64,000 nucleotides of DNA from an uncultured Aquimarina sp. Its GTDB lineage: Bacteria > Bacteroidota > Bacteroidia > Flavobacteriales > Flavobacteriaceae. Made by a program: the position numbers and the translations under genes. Positions within the stretch are counted from its first letter, which is position 1. Every line of letters begins with the position of its first letter. The stretch lies in contig NZ_CANLYD010000021.1 of NCBI RefSeq assembly GCF_947495315.1, forward strand, positions 46,008 to 110,007, given 5' to 3'. The notes beneath the pieces were generated by a model that made no database searches, was not told the origin of the DNA, and worked only from the letters and a program-made list of their open reading frames with translations. Below, piece after piece: positions 10,403 to 19,283 of the stretch.

Positions 10403-10436
10403 TTAGGAAACTTTAAAAACATTAAAAGTTTCCTAA
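10403..10436. promoter_or_regulatory. Probable TetR operator (12-bp inverted repeat)
   Basis: TTAGGAAACTTT (10403-10414) and AAAGTTTCCTAA (10425-10436) are perfect inverted repeats with a 10-bp spacer. The downstream half-site abuts the -7 element, so a bound dimer or pair of dimers would block polymerase. Binding by the adjacent TetR protein is an inference from position. Confidence 0.75.
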
Positions 10437-10554
10437 GTTTCACAATTTTTTAACACTGACTTAATATGTTGTTTATTAAACCAATAGAGTTGAAGTTCGT
10501 TTTTAGCATATATCAATTGAAAAGATTCGTTTACTTTAGCATAAAAAATTTACA

Positions 10555-11529
10555 GTGCATACCATTTCAGATTATCAAGGATATTTTTTAGAATACCTAT
10601 CAAGAAATACGATACAGAAAGAGCCAAAAAACCTTTATGAACCCATCTCATATATTCTAAATCTTGGAGGAAAAAGACTTAGGCCAACATTGGTATTAAT
10701 GACTTCTGAGATTTTTGGAGGTTCATACCAGAAAGCGCTTGATGCGGCTTTGGCGATAGAAGTTTTTCATAACTTTTCTTTGATACATGATGATATTATG
10801 GATGATGCTCCATTACGAAGAGGCAAGGAAACAGTACATGAAAAATGGGATATTAACACAGGTATTCTTTCAGGAGATGCCATGTTGATTAATGCGTACC
10901 AGCTTTTCGAAAACTATAATGGAGATACGTTTAAAGAATTAGCTAAATTATTCACTAAAACTGCTATAGAAGTATGCGAAGGGCAACAGTATGATATTGA
11001 TTTTGAAACCAGAGACGATGTCACCATTCCAGAATATCTAAAAATGATTGAATATAAAACTGCAGTATTAGTGGCTGCTGCTATGCAGATGGGTGCAATC
11101 ATAGCTAATGCTTCTGAAACTTGTAAATCGGCAATTTATGATTTTGGAAGGCTGTTGGGGCTTGCATTTCAATTGCAAGATGACTACCTAGATGCTTTTG
11201 GTGACCCTGCTACATTTGGCAAACAAGTTGGTGGAGATATTATCGAAAACAAAAAGACTTTTCTGTATCTTAAAGCAATTGAAGATGCAGATAGTAGTGT
11301 GAAGAGGCAATTAGAAGGTTTGTTTTCTTTAAACCCTGAAAATCCATCAGAGAAGATTCAAGCTGTTAAAGGTATTTTTGAAACTACTGGAGCTAAAGAA
11401 AAAACAAGATTGGAAATCGAAAAGTATACAAATAAGGCTTTCGAAGTTTTAGATGATTTGTCTATTTCAGAGGATAAAAAGAAGATTTTGCAGGCTTTTG
11501 GAGAACAATTAATGAATAGAAGTGTCTAA
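10555..11529 (+). CDS. Polyprenyl diphosphate synthase (trans-isoprenyl transferase)
   Basis: Condenses isopentenyl diphosphate with allylic diphosphates to make polyprenyl chains for quinones or other isoprenoids. The protein has 324 residues. It shows the first Asp-rich motif (LIHDDIMDDAPLRRG, about residues 79-93), the substrate GGKRLRP motif at about residue 40, and the second Asp-rich motif (FQLQDDYLDAFGD, about residue 205). The start is GTG; no ATG is available before the conserved N-terminus. Chain length (farnesyl, geranylgeranyl, octaprenyl) cannot be fixed without the residues near the first motif being modelled; the length of 324 residues suits a longer-chain synthase. The next gene overlaps by 8 bp. 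Confidence 0.93.
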   Translation: MHTISDYQGYFLEYLSRNTIQKEPKNLYEPISYILNLGGKRLRPTLVLMTSEIFGGSYQKALDAALAIEVFHNFSLIHDDIMDDAPLRRGKETVHEKWDINTGILSGDAMLINAYQLFENYNGDTFKELAKLFTKTAIEVCEGQQYDIDFETRDDVTIPEYLKMIEYKTAVLVAAAMQMGAIIANASETCKSAIYDFGRLLGLAFQLQDDYLDAFGDPATFGKQVGGDIIENKKTFLYLKAIEDADSSVKRQLEGLFSLNPENPSEKIQAVKGIFETTGAKEKTRLEIEKYTNKAFEVLDDLSISEDKKKILQAFGEQLMNRSV

Positions 11530-11878
11530 ACACCCTAATATTGTATTGATTGAGCAGTTGATGGAGCAGGTTTCTGAATCTGATCTATATCCTCAATTAA
11601 TTTTACAACTTCAGAAGGATCTTAATCGAGCCGGAATTGATTATGAAGTAAACAAGAATTCAACTTTTAAAGAACTTTTTTTAGAGATTGAACAATTGCT
11701 TTTAGAAAAAATAAACAATGCGTTTAACGATTTTTTAAATTTATTATATGCTGTTGATGTTTCTGAAAGAGATATAAAAAATTGTGATTCTGAAGAAAGT
11801 ATTACTGTTGGACGATATGCCACATATCTGATTTTAAAAAGAGAATGGCAAAAAATATACTATAGAAATATATTGTGA
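11522..11878 (+). CDS. Small cytoplasmic protein of unknown function
   Basis: A 118-residue protein I do not recognise. It starts at a GTG that overlaps the end of the prenyl synthase gene by 8 bp, which suggests translational coupling. It has no signal peptide or membrane segment; the sequence is mostly helical, with LIEQLMEQVSESDLYPQ and ELFLEIEQLLLEKINNAF stretches. The C-terminal part (TVGRYATYLILKREWQK) is the best candidate for a conserved patch. Confidence 0.7.
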   Translation: MSKHPNIVLIEQLMEQVSESDLYPQLILQLQKDLNRAGIDYEVNKNSTFKELFLEIEQLLLEKINNAFNDFLNLLYAVDVSERDIKNCDSEESITVGRYATYLILKREWQKIYYRNIL

Positions 11879-11893
11879 AAATTTATTAAATCT

Positions 11894-12520
11894 ATGAAGA
11901 TTTGTAGTGGTATTTTATTTTTGTTCATATTAAACGTTGGCTATTGTCAGGAGGTTTTTGATAAGACCAATGAGGTATATGAGGCTTTCTTAGGGAGAAT
12001 AACTGACAAGGATACCCTAATAAAAAACAGGACCAAGTATTATAAATGTTCTGAAGACTTATCAGGAAGAATAGAATTTTATTATCAAAACGAAGGGTTA
12101 AGATTAATGACTCATATTTATAAACAGGGTTTTGGTAACGAAACATTTTTAGAAAATTATTTTATTGAAAATGATACGCTGAGAATAAAGACTTCAGTTT
12201 CTGAAGAGATGTATATGAATACATTGTATAAAGAAAGTAGCCAAGGAATATCATCAACAAGTGTAGAGAAAGTGGTTGAGGTTACGGAGCAAAGAATGTT
12301 TTTCGAAAAAAATAACAGCAAAGTATGTTTCGAAAGGAAGCACGGAGAAAAACTCTCAGAGTGGGATCAAGAGTATTTCAGTACTCTTCCGTTTGGAAAA
12401 AGCAACTGTATTGAAGACGCTGAAGAAATACGTTATAAGTATAGATTACTCAGAAAAGCAGAAAAGAAATTAGTGAATTATTCTAATCGAAAACGTAGAT
12501 GTATTTTTCACATTTGGTAG
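11894..12520 (+). CDS. Exported protein of unknown function
   Basis: A 208-residue protein with an N-terminal signal peptide (MKICSGILFLFILNVGYCQ). The mature part is charged and Glu/Lys/Tyr-rich, and resembles small periplasmic beta-rich proteins with repeated antiparallel strand patterns; no family was recognised. It begins 15 bp after the preceding gene and may be the last gene of the prenyl synthase transcript. It faces the minus-strand lipoprotein gene with only 13 bp between them. Confidence 0.65.
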   Translation: MKICSGILFLFILNVGYCQEVFDKTNEVYEAFLGRITDKDTLIKNRTKYYKCSEDLSGRIEFYYQNEGLRLMTHIYKQGFGNETFLENYFIENDTLRIKTSVSEEMYMNTLYKESSQGISSTSVEKVVEVTEQRMFFEKNNSKVCFERKHGEKLSEWDQEYFSTLPFGKSNCIEDAEEIRYKYRLLRKAEKKLVNYSNRKRRCIFHIW

Positions 12521-12533
12521 TTTGATCTAACTT

Positions 12534-12905
12534 TTAAAAGTCAGACACTTGGGTGTTCACTTTTTTGTTGTTCTTAGTTATTTTCACGGATTCAAATTTA
12601 AGATCAGTAGATCCTATAAAAGTTTTACCATTTCTTACGTTCATAAATTTCCAATGATATCCAGAATCTGTTAATGTTATTGGGGATATAGCAATAGAAG
12701 ATATAGAAATACCAAGGTGTTTTTCTATAATAGTATTAATTTTGCCTTGTACCTTTGGGTCGTTTACTTCATTTAATCCTTTTTCTTCTTTTTTTACATA
12801 ATAAGGATTGTTAGCGGGATCAAATTTTGTGGTTACCGTCTTTTTGTTACTAGAGCAAGATGACATTGCTATCCCAATCGATAGTATTAGAATATATTTT
12901 TTCAT
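12534..12905 (-). CDS. Small lipoprotein of unknown function
   Basis: A 123-residue protein with a lipoprotein signal (GIAMSSCSS, Cys about residue 17). The mature sequence is Lys-rich and ends in ITKNNKKVNTQVSDF. It has no recognised domain. It is likely an inner- or outer-membrane-anchored periplasmic protein, since the residues after Cys are Ser-Ser-Asn-Lys rather than acidic. Confidence 0.7.
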   Translation of the reverse strand: MKKYILILSIGIAMSSCSSNKKTVTTKFDPANNPYYVKKEEKGLNEVNDPKVQGKINTIIEKHLGISISSIAISPITLTDSGYHWKFMNVRNGKTFIGSTDLKFESVKITKNNKKVNTQVSDF

Positions 12906-13046
12906 TGTATTTTGGGGTTTTAATCGTAAATAATACCTAAAAGTAGAGAAAATACAGTAAATCTGTAGTTATTCTCCTGTATATTAGATAACTGGTGTTT
13001 TTTTATAGATAAAAAACGCACTTTTGATGATGTTATTATGCTTTGT

Positions 13047-13568
13047 TTAAAAAAATACTCTTATAAAGGGTGCATATGCACTGGCATAAATACTTTTATC
13101 ATCATCATACAAAATATCATAGCGAAGCCCCACACTTACAAATCCAACTCTGTAACCTGCTCCAATAAATAGAGCAGGATACCAATAATCATCATTAATA
13201 TCTAGTCCTTCAATCTCAAAACTTCTACTAACTCCCATTTGCTCAAATTCTGCGGATAATTGTAATGAAGGAAAAGGATTATATAACGTGATCAGGCTAG
13301 CACCATAATTAGTAGCAGTAAAATTGCGTGAATCTGTATATCCAAAATTAAGTCCAAACCCCATACTGAATTGATTATTAAAATCATAGACTGCAGAAGG
13401 GGCTATAATGCCATTAAAAGTGTCTTTAGTAAATCCAATTCCTATATTTCCCCCAAATCTAACATGAGACCAAAAAGTATCATCTTGAGAATACCCATTT
13501 TGTAAGGAAAAGAAAATTAAGGAAACTAAGATCAAGAATCTGATTTTCTGAATAAGAAACACTTTCAT
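13047..13568 (-). CDS. Small outer membrane beta-barrel protein
   Basis: A 173-residue protein with a signal peptide (cleavage near NGYSQ) followed by alternating hydrophobic/aromatic strands (FGGNIGIGFTKDTF, FSMGFGLNFGYTDS, GAGYRVGFVSVGLRYDIL) and a C-terminal PFIRVFF with terminal Phe, as in porin-type barrels of about 8 strands. Proteins of this kind next to sucA have been labelled alpha-ketoglutarate decarboxylase in some databases; nothing in the sequence supports an enzyme. It is divergent from sucA, 114 bp away. Confidence 0.75.
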   Translation of the reverse strand: MKVFLIQKIRFLILVSLIFFSLQNGYSQDDTFWSHVRFGGNIGIGFTKDTFNGIIAPSAVYDFNNQFSMGFGLNFGYTDSRNFTATNYGASLITLYNPFPSLQLSAEFEQMGVSRSFEIEGLDINDDYWYPALFIGAGYRVGFVSVGLRYDILYDDDKSIYASAYAPFIRVFF

Positions 13569-13636
13569 TGTTAAATCTCTAAAAAAATGTTACAATAAAT
13601 ATATATAATTCGATACTCAATATACTGTAATTATTG

Positions 13637-13644
13637 TATTTTTG
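13637..13644 (+). promoter_or_regulatory. -7 promoter element of sucA-sucB
   Basis: TATTTTTG matches TAnnTTTG exactly and lies 38 bp before the chosen sucA ATG. It also argues against the upstream in-frame TTG at 13644, which overlaps this element. The -33 element is not clear. Confidence 0.5.
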
Positions 13645-13682
13645 TGTTGTTTTATAATAAAAAGACGGTTGAATACTTACAT

Positions 13683-16463
13683 ATGGATAAATATTCATTT
13701 TTGAATGCGGCTAATACCGCATTTTTTGCAGATTTATATGATCAATATTTGCAAAACCCAGATAGCGTAGAACCTAGTTGGAGAGCATTTTTTCAAGGAT
13801 TTGATTTTGGATTAGAAAGTGCAGATGACTCCGGGGAAACCATTTATATAGAGAAAGACTCACAGGGTACAGTTACCGTTCCCGAGAATGTCCAAAAAGA
13901 GTTTCAGGTAGTACGTCTTATTGATGCCTACAGAACTCGTGGACATTTATTCACCAAAACAAACCCAGTAAGAGAACGAAGAAAATATCATCCTTCTCTG
14001 GCCTTAGAAAACTTTGGATTAAGTCAAGGTGATCTTAATACAGTATTTAATGCTGGAGAGATTATCGCATTGGGGCCGGATACGTTAAGCAATATTATTG
14101 TTCATCTAGAACAAATATATTGTGATGCAATTGGGATTGAGTATATGTATATTCGTAATCCTGAAGAGAGAGAATGGATACAATCTCGTATAAATTTCAA
14201 TACCAATAGAACTAAGTTTTCTGCAGATCAGAAAAAACATATTCTTAAAAAATTGAATCAAGCAGTTTCTTTTGAAAGTTTTTTACATACTAAATATGTT
14301 GGTCAAAAACGCTTTTCTCTAGAAGGAGGAGAGTCATTAATTCCTGCTTTGGATGCTTTAGTAGAGAAAGCTGCAGATATGGGAGTTAAGGAATTTGTTA
14401 TGGGAATGGCACATCGTGGTCGTTTAAGTACACTGACTAATATTTTTGGAAAAAGTCCTAAAGATATCTTTAGCGAGTTTGATGGTAAAGATTATGAGGA
14501 AGCAGTTTTTGATGGAGATGTGAAATATCATTTAGGATGGACTTCTAAACGTGAAACCGATTCTGGTAAGGCAATTAATATGAACATTGCTCCAAACCCA
14601 TCACATTTAGAAACCGTTGGTGCAGTTGTAGAAGGTATAGCCAGAGCAAAACAAGATAAACATTATAAGGATAATATATCACAAGTTTTACCTATTGTAG
14701 TTCATGGTGATGCCGCTATTGCAGGACAAGGATTGGTATATGAAATTGTGCAGATGGCGCAATTGGATGGATACAAAACAGGAGGTACTATTCATATTGT
14801 CGTAAATAACCAAATAGGATTTACTACTAACTACCTAGATGCGCGTTCATCTACCTATTGTACGGATGTTGGTAAGGTGACATTATCGCCAGTACTTCAC
14901 GTAAATGCGGATGATGCTGAAGCTGTAGTACACGCAACTAATTTTGCATTAGATTTCAGAATGAATTTTGGGCGTGATGTGTTTATTGATCTTTTAGGAT
15001 ATAGAAAATATGGTCATAATGAAGGTGATGAACCTCGTTTTACCCAACCAAAATTATATAAAGCAATAGCCAAGCATAATAATCCAAGAGATATCTATGC
15101 AGAAAAGTTGATTTCGGAAGAAATCATCAATAAAGATTACGTAAAACAACTTGAAAAAGAATATAAGGCATCTCTAGAAGAAGAATTAGAGGATTCTCGT
15201 AAGCAAGAGAAGACAGTGATCACGCCATTTATGAAAGATGAATGGGATGGGTTTACTCGAGTTCAGGAGGATGAAATGATGGCAGTTGTGGATACTACAT
15301 ATTCTAAAGAAGGCCTTACTGAAATTGCAGAAGTAATAACTAATTTGCCAGAAGATAAAAAGTTCTTGCGCAAGATTGATAAAATTATAAAAGATCGTAA
15401 TAAACGATTTTTTAAGACAGATCAATTAGATTGGGCGATGGGAGAATTACTTGCTTATGGATCTTTGCTTAAAGAAGGGTATGATGTCCGTATGAGCGGA
15501 CAAGATGTAGAAAGAGGGACTTTTTCTCATAGACATGCGGTTATCAAAGTAGAGGATAGTGAAGAAGAGGTTGTCTTGCTTAATAACTTGAAAGGAGATC
15601 AAGGTGATTTCTATATTTATAATTCATTACTCTCAGAATATGGAGTAGTAGGTTTTGATTATGGATATGCTATGGCAAGTCCAAAAACTCTAATGATTTG
15701 GGAAGCTCAATTTGGAGACTTTAGTAATGGCGCCCAAATTATGATTGACCAATACATTTCTTCTGCAGAGGATAAATGGAAACTACAGAATGGACTGGTA
15801 ATGCTATTACCGCATGGATATGAAGGCCAGGGAGCAGAACATTCTTCTGCAAGGATGGAACGTTATCTTCAGTTATGTGCAAAAGACAATATGTTCGTGG
15901 CAGATGTAACGACACCTGCTAATATGTTTCATTTGTTAAGAAGACAAATGAAAGCAAATTATCGTAAGCCTTTGGTGATTTTTACACCTAAGAGTTTATT
16001 AAGAAAAGATAATGTAGTGTCTACGGTAGAAGAATTCGCAAATGGAAGTTTCCAAACAGTTATAGATGATTCGGACGCCAAGGCAAAAGATACTAAAACA
16101 TTGGTATTCTGTACAGGTAAGTTTTACTACGATTTGTTAGAAACGAAAGAAAAGTTAGAGCGAAAAGACGTAGCTTTAGTAAGATTAGAGCAATTGTTTC
16201 CACTTCCAGTAAAAGAAATGGATTCGTTGATCAAAAAATATAAAGCAGCCGATGTTGTTTGGGCGCAAGAAGAACCTCGTAATATGGGGGCACTTAGTCA
16301 TATCTTGATGCATTATGATGATGCAAGTACATTTAGGTTTGCAAGTAGAAGACCTTATGGAGCACCAGCAGCAGGTAGTGCTACAAGATCTAAAAGAAGA
16401 CATCAGGAAGTGATTGATTTTGTTTTTGACAAAGCAAAGGATAATCAAAAAAGAAAAAAGTAA
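13683..16463 (+). CDS. sucA: 2-oxoglutarate dehydrogenase E1 component
   Basis: Thiamine diphosphate-dependent decarboxylase of the oxoglutarate dehydrogenase complex in the TCA cycle. The protein has 926 residues from the ATG at 13683, whose N-terminus (DKYSFLNAANTAFFADLYDQ) is the E2/E3-docking region of this family and the WRAFFQGF motif follows. The thiamine fold shows GMAHRGRLSTL (about residue 250) and the HGDAAIAGQG/NNQIGFTT motifs; the C-terminal transketolase-like part contains LLPHGYEGQGAEHSSAR and QEEPRNMGA. The domain order and length are normal for a stand-alone E1. sucB follows 52 bp downstream in the same transcript. Confidence 0.97.
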   Translation: MDKYSFLNAANTAFFADLYDQYLQNPDSVEPSWRAFFQGFDFGLESADDSGETIYIEKDSQGTVTVPENVQKEFQVVRLIDAYRTRGHLFTKTNPVRERRKYHPSLALENFGLSQGDLNTVFNAGEIIALGPDTLSNIIVHLEQIYCDAIGIEYMYIRNPEEREWIQSRINFNTNRTKFSADQKKHILKKLNQAVSFESFLHTKYVGQKRFSLEGGESLIPALDALVEKAADMGVKEFVMGMAHRGRLSTLTNIFGKSPKDIFSEFDGKDYEEAVFDGDVKYHLGWTSKRETDSGKAINMNIAPNPSHLETVGAVVEGIARAKQDKHYKDNISQVLPIVVHGDAAIAGQGLVYEIVQMAQLDGYKTGGTIHIVVNNQIGFTTNYLDARSSTYCTDVGKVTLSPVLHVNADDAEAVVHATNFALDFRMNFGRDVFIDLLGYRKYGHNEGDEPRFTQPKLYKAIAKHNNPRDIYAEKLISEEIINKDYVKQLEKEYKASLEEELEDSRKQEKTVITPFMKDEWDGFTRVQEDEMMAVVDTTYSKEGLTEIAEVITNLPEDKKFLRKIDKIIKDRNKRFFKTDQLDWAMGELLAYGSLLKEGYDVRMSGQDVERGTFSHRHAVIKVEDSEEEVVLLNNLKGDQGDFYIYNSLLSEYGVVGFDYGYAMASPKTLMIWEAQFGDFSNGAQIMIDQYISSAEDKWKLQNGLVMLLPHGYEGQGAEHSSARMERYLQLCAKDNMFVADVTTPANMFHLLRRQMKANYRKPLVIFTPKSLLRKDNVVSTVEEFANGSFQTVIDDSDAKAKDTKTLVFCTGKFYYDLLETKEKLERKDVALVRLEQLFPLPVKEMDSLIKKYKAADVVWAQEEPRNMGALSHILMHYDDASTFRFASRRPYGAPAAGSATRSKRRHQEVIDFVFDKAKDNQKRKK

Positions 16464-16515
16464 CTATAAATAGAAATATTTTCGCGAAAGCGATATAAAG
16501 TATAAACTTAGAATT

Positions 16516-17730
16516 ATGGCTTTAGAAATGAAAGTCCCTTCTCCGGGAGAATCCATTACAGAAGTAGAAATAGCTCAATGGCTTGTAGAAGATGGTGATT
16601 ATGTAGAAAAAGATCAGGCAATTGCAGAGGTAGATAGTGATAAAGCAACATTGGAACTTCCTGCAGAAGCTAGTGGTATTATAACACTAAAGGCAGAAGA
16701 GGGAGATGCCGTAGCTGTGGGTGAAGTTGTATGTCTTATTGATACAGATGCTGCTAAACCGGATGGCGATACTTCAGCACCAGCAAAAGAGGTTAAGAAA
16801 GAAGAGGCGCCTGCTCCTGCGGCACCAGTAACTCCAACTAAAACAGAAACATACGCGACAGGCACTGCTTCTCCAGCTGCGAAAAAAGTATTGGCAGAAA
16901 AAGGTATTGATGCTTCTCAGGTTAAAGGAACCGGACGTGATGGTCGTATTACCAAAGCAGATGCTGTAGACGCCACTCCATCGATGGGAACACCAGGACC
17001 TGGAAGTAGAGGAGAATCCCGTAAAAAACTATCAATGCTACGTCGTAAGGTGGCAGAAAGATTAGTTTCAGTTAAGAATGAAACAGCTATGTTAACCACT
17101 TTTAATGAAGTGGATATGCAGCCTATTTTTAACTTAAGAAAACAGTATAAAGAAGCTTTCAAAAGTAAGCATGGTGTTAGTCTAGGGTTTATGTCATTCT
17201 TTACATTGGCTTGTGTACGTGCATTAAAAATGTATCCTTCTGTAAATTCTATGATAGATGGTAAAGAGATGCTTTCTTTTGATTTTCAGGACATCAGTAT
17301 TGCAGTTTCCGGACCAAAGGGATTAATGGTTCCTGTAATAAGAAATGCTGAAAACTTAAGTTTTAGAGGTGTCGAGTCTGAAGTAAAAAGATTGGCGATT
17401 AGAGCGCGCGAAGGACAGATTACTGTAGATGAAATGACTGGAGGAACTTTTACTATTACCAACGGTGGAGTTTTTGGTAGTATGTTATCTACACCAATCA
17501 TTAATCCACCTCAGAGTGCTATTTTAGGGATGCATAATATTGTAGAAAGACCAATAGTAAGAGATGGACAAATTGTAGTAGCTCCTATTATGTACGTAGC
17601 ACTATCTTATGATCACAGAATTATTGATGGTAAGGAATCTGTTGGATTTTTAGTAGCAGTAAAAGAAGCATTAGAAAATCCAGAAGAATTATTAATGGAT
17701 AATAATATAGGCAAGGCACTAGAAATGTAA
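16516..17730 (+). CDS. sucB: Dihydrolipoamide succinyltransferase (E2 of 2-oxoglutarate dehydrogenase)
   Basis: Forms the E2 core that transfers succinyl to CoA. The 404-residue protein starts with one lipoyl domain (lysine in EVDSDKATLELPA, about residue 43), then an Ala/Pro/Lys-rich linker (about residues 78-118), an E3-binding domain (SPAAKKVLAEKGID...GRDGRITKAD, about residues 120-155) and the catalytic acyltransferase domain, whose active-site motif SYDHRIIDGKESVGFL lies near the C-terminus. Only one lipoyl domain is present, as expected for OdhB/SucB. It is cotranscribed with sucA and ended by a terminator. Confidence 0.97.
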   Translation: MALEMKVPSPGESITEVEIAQWLVEDGDYVEKDQAIAEVDSDKATLELPAEASGIITLKAEEGDAVAVGEVVCLIDTDAAKPDGDTSAPAKEVKKEEAPAPAAPVTPTKTETYATGTASPAAKKVLAEKGIDASQVKGTGRDGRITKADAVDATPSMGTPGPGSRGESRKKLSMLRRKVAERLVSVKNETAMLTTFNEVDMQPIFNLRKQYKEAFKSKHGVSLGFMSFFTLACVRALKMYPSVNSMIDGKEMLSFDFQDISIAVSGPKGLMVPVIRNAENLSFRGVESEVKRLAIRAREGQITVDEMTGGTFTITNGGVFGSMLSTPIINPPQSAILGMHNIVERPIVRDGQIVVAPIMYVALSYDHRIIDGKESVGFLVAVKEALENPEELLMDNNIGKALEM

Positions 17731-17757
17731 TATTGTATTATTTAATATATTATGAAG

Positions 17758-17789
17758 ACCTCAGTTCCCTTAGGAATTGAGGTTTTTTT
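17758..17789 (+). terminator. Intrinsic terminator of sucA-sucB
   Basis: ACCTCAGTTCC and GGAATTGAGGT pair with one G-T wobble around a short loop and are followed by seven T residues. Confidence 0.8.
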
Positions 17790-18076
17790 ATTTAAGGAAA
17801 GTTCTATTTTAAGAAATTAAATGATTTAATAAATGAGGTGTTTATTCTAAGTATTACTAATAATCTTTCTTTGTAATAAATTAAAGATTAGGAAAAATTA
17901 AAATTAAGGGTGTTTTTTTTTGTTTTAAAACGATTTTTGTTAAAAAATTAACTAAATTGATTTTTTTGTATTGTTTTAGTATTTCATTACTTTTTTAAAG
18001 CATTATTGTTTATTAGGGCTTTGTGAATTTCATAAAATGATAAATTAAGGAGTTCAATAACGCATAATAAAACATA
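17790..18076. other. AT-rich intergenic region before lpxD
   Basis: The gap between sucB and lpxD is 346 bp, of which the first part is the sucB terminator. The remainder is very AT-rich with T runs and must carry the lpxD promoter, but no exact TAnnTTTG element stands out. I see no coding frame or RNA gene. Confidence 0.4.
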
Positions 18077-19066
18077 ATGATGTCATATACAATAGAAGAA
18101 ATCAATACTATTTTACAAGGAAAGTTAATAGGTAGTACAAAGCAAAGAGTAACAGGGCTAGATCAATTAAAGAATGCAAAAAGTGACCAGATTACGTTTG
18201 TAAGAAGCATAAAATATGCGCGTTTATGGGATACATCTAATGCTTGTGTTGCTATTGTGAATGAAACTTTAGATATTGAACCTGGTCCGGATCGAGCATT
18301 TATTATGGTGAAGAATGCGGATTTTGCAATGTCTAAATTATTAGAAATATTTCGTCTTAAAGATCCAGTTTTTGATATTGATATTCACCCAACGGCAGTG
18401 ATCGATAAATCTGTTATTGTAGGTGCTGGAAGTAAAATTGGTGCGGGTTGTTATGTGGGTAAAGATGTTGTTTTGGGAGATGGTGTTGTACTTTATCCTA
18501 ATGTAACTGTTTTTGATGATTCTATAATAGGTAATAATACCATTATCTGGTCTGGTACAGTAATTAGAGAGCGTTCTAAAATTGGTAGCGATTGTATTTT
18601 TCATAATAATGTGAGTATTGGTGCAGATGGTTTTGGATATCTCCCTAGTGAAGATGGTCGTGGACTTATGAAAATACCTCATATTGGTAATGTTATCATA
18701 GGTAACGGAGTTGAAATTGGCGCTAATTCTTGTGTAGATCGTGCTAAGTTTAGTTCTACCATACTAGGGGATGGTTGTAAAATTGATAATTTAGTGCAAA
18801 TAGGCCACAATTGTGTGTTAGGTCGTTTCTGTATTATGGCAGGGAGTAGTGGTTTGGCAGGTTCTGTTACCTTGGGTGATGGGGTTGTTATTGGTGGAAG
18901 TGCTTCTATAAAAGATCATACTACAATTCATTCTGGAGCTATAGTAGGAGCTGGGTCAGGTGTTATGAATGATGTTCCTGCGGGAAAAACCGTTTTGGGT
19001 TATCCAGCTTGTGATTCAAGAGAAATGCTTAAGCAATGGGTTACTTTGCGTAAGCTTTCGAAATAG
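18077..19066 (+). CDS. lpxD: UDP-3-O-acylglucosamine N-acyltransferase
   Basis: Third enzyme of lipid A synthesis, adding a hydroxyacyl chain to the glucosamine 2-amino group. The protein has 329 residues: an N-terminal uridine-binding domain (residues 1-100, with TFVRSIKYARLWDTS) followed by a left-handed beta-helix of hexapeptide repeats (IGAGCYVGKDVVLGDGVVLY onward). The catalytic His is in QIGHNCVLG. Two consecutive ATG codons open the gene. It stands alone between two terminators; flavobacteria often have a second lpxD in an lpx operon elsewhere, so this could be either copy. Confidence 0.9.
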   Translation: MMSYTIEEINTILQGKLIGSTKQRVTGLDQLKNAKSDQITFVRSIKYARLWDTSNACVAIVNETLDIEPGPDRAFIMVKNADFAMSKLLEIFRLKDPVFDIDIHPTAVIDKSVIVGAGSKIGAGCYVGKDVVLGDGVVLYPNVTVFDDSIIGNNTIIWSGTVIRERSKIGSDCIFHNNVSIGADGFGYLPSEDGRGLMKIPHIGNVIIGNGVEIGANSCVDRAKFSSTILGDGCKIDNLVQIGHNCVLGRFCIMAGSSGLAGSVTLGDGVVIGGSASIKDHTTIHSGAIVGAGSGVMNDVPAGKTVLGYPACDSREMLKQWVTLRKLSK

Positions 19067-19086
19067 TAATCTCTCTTTAAAATATA

Positions 19087-19120
19087 AAAGGCTCAAAACA
19101 TATTTGTTTTGAGCCTTTTT
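19087..19120 (+). terminator. Intrinsic terminator of lpxD
   Basis: AAGGCTCAAAACA and TGTTTTGAGCCTT form a perfect 13-bp stem with a TATT loop and are followed by a T run. Confidence 0.85.
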
Positions 19121-19283
19121 AGTTATAATTTTGATAGTATTGTTTTCTATAGCCCAGGCTTAAGAAGGGTGCGTTACAATTTCTTCTATAGTTACATCTA
19201 GTGTCGGCGGTAGCTCACTATAAAAATCATTCTATTTAATATGGCTATTCTAATACTTTAGAGTTCCGTCGCTAACTCAGGTT

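Noticed and set aside
13047..13568. Alpha-ketoglutarate decarboxylase
   Set aside because: The sequence is a short signal-peptide beta-barrel; the name would come only from its position next to sucA.
13644..13682. Upstream TTG start of sucA
   Set aside because: It would overlap the -7 promoter element, and the extra residues are not part of the family's N-terminus.
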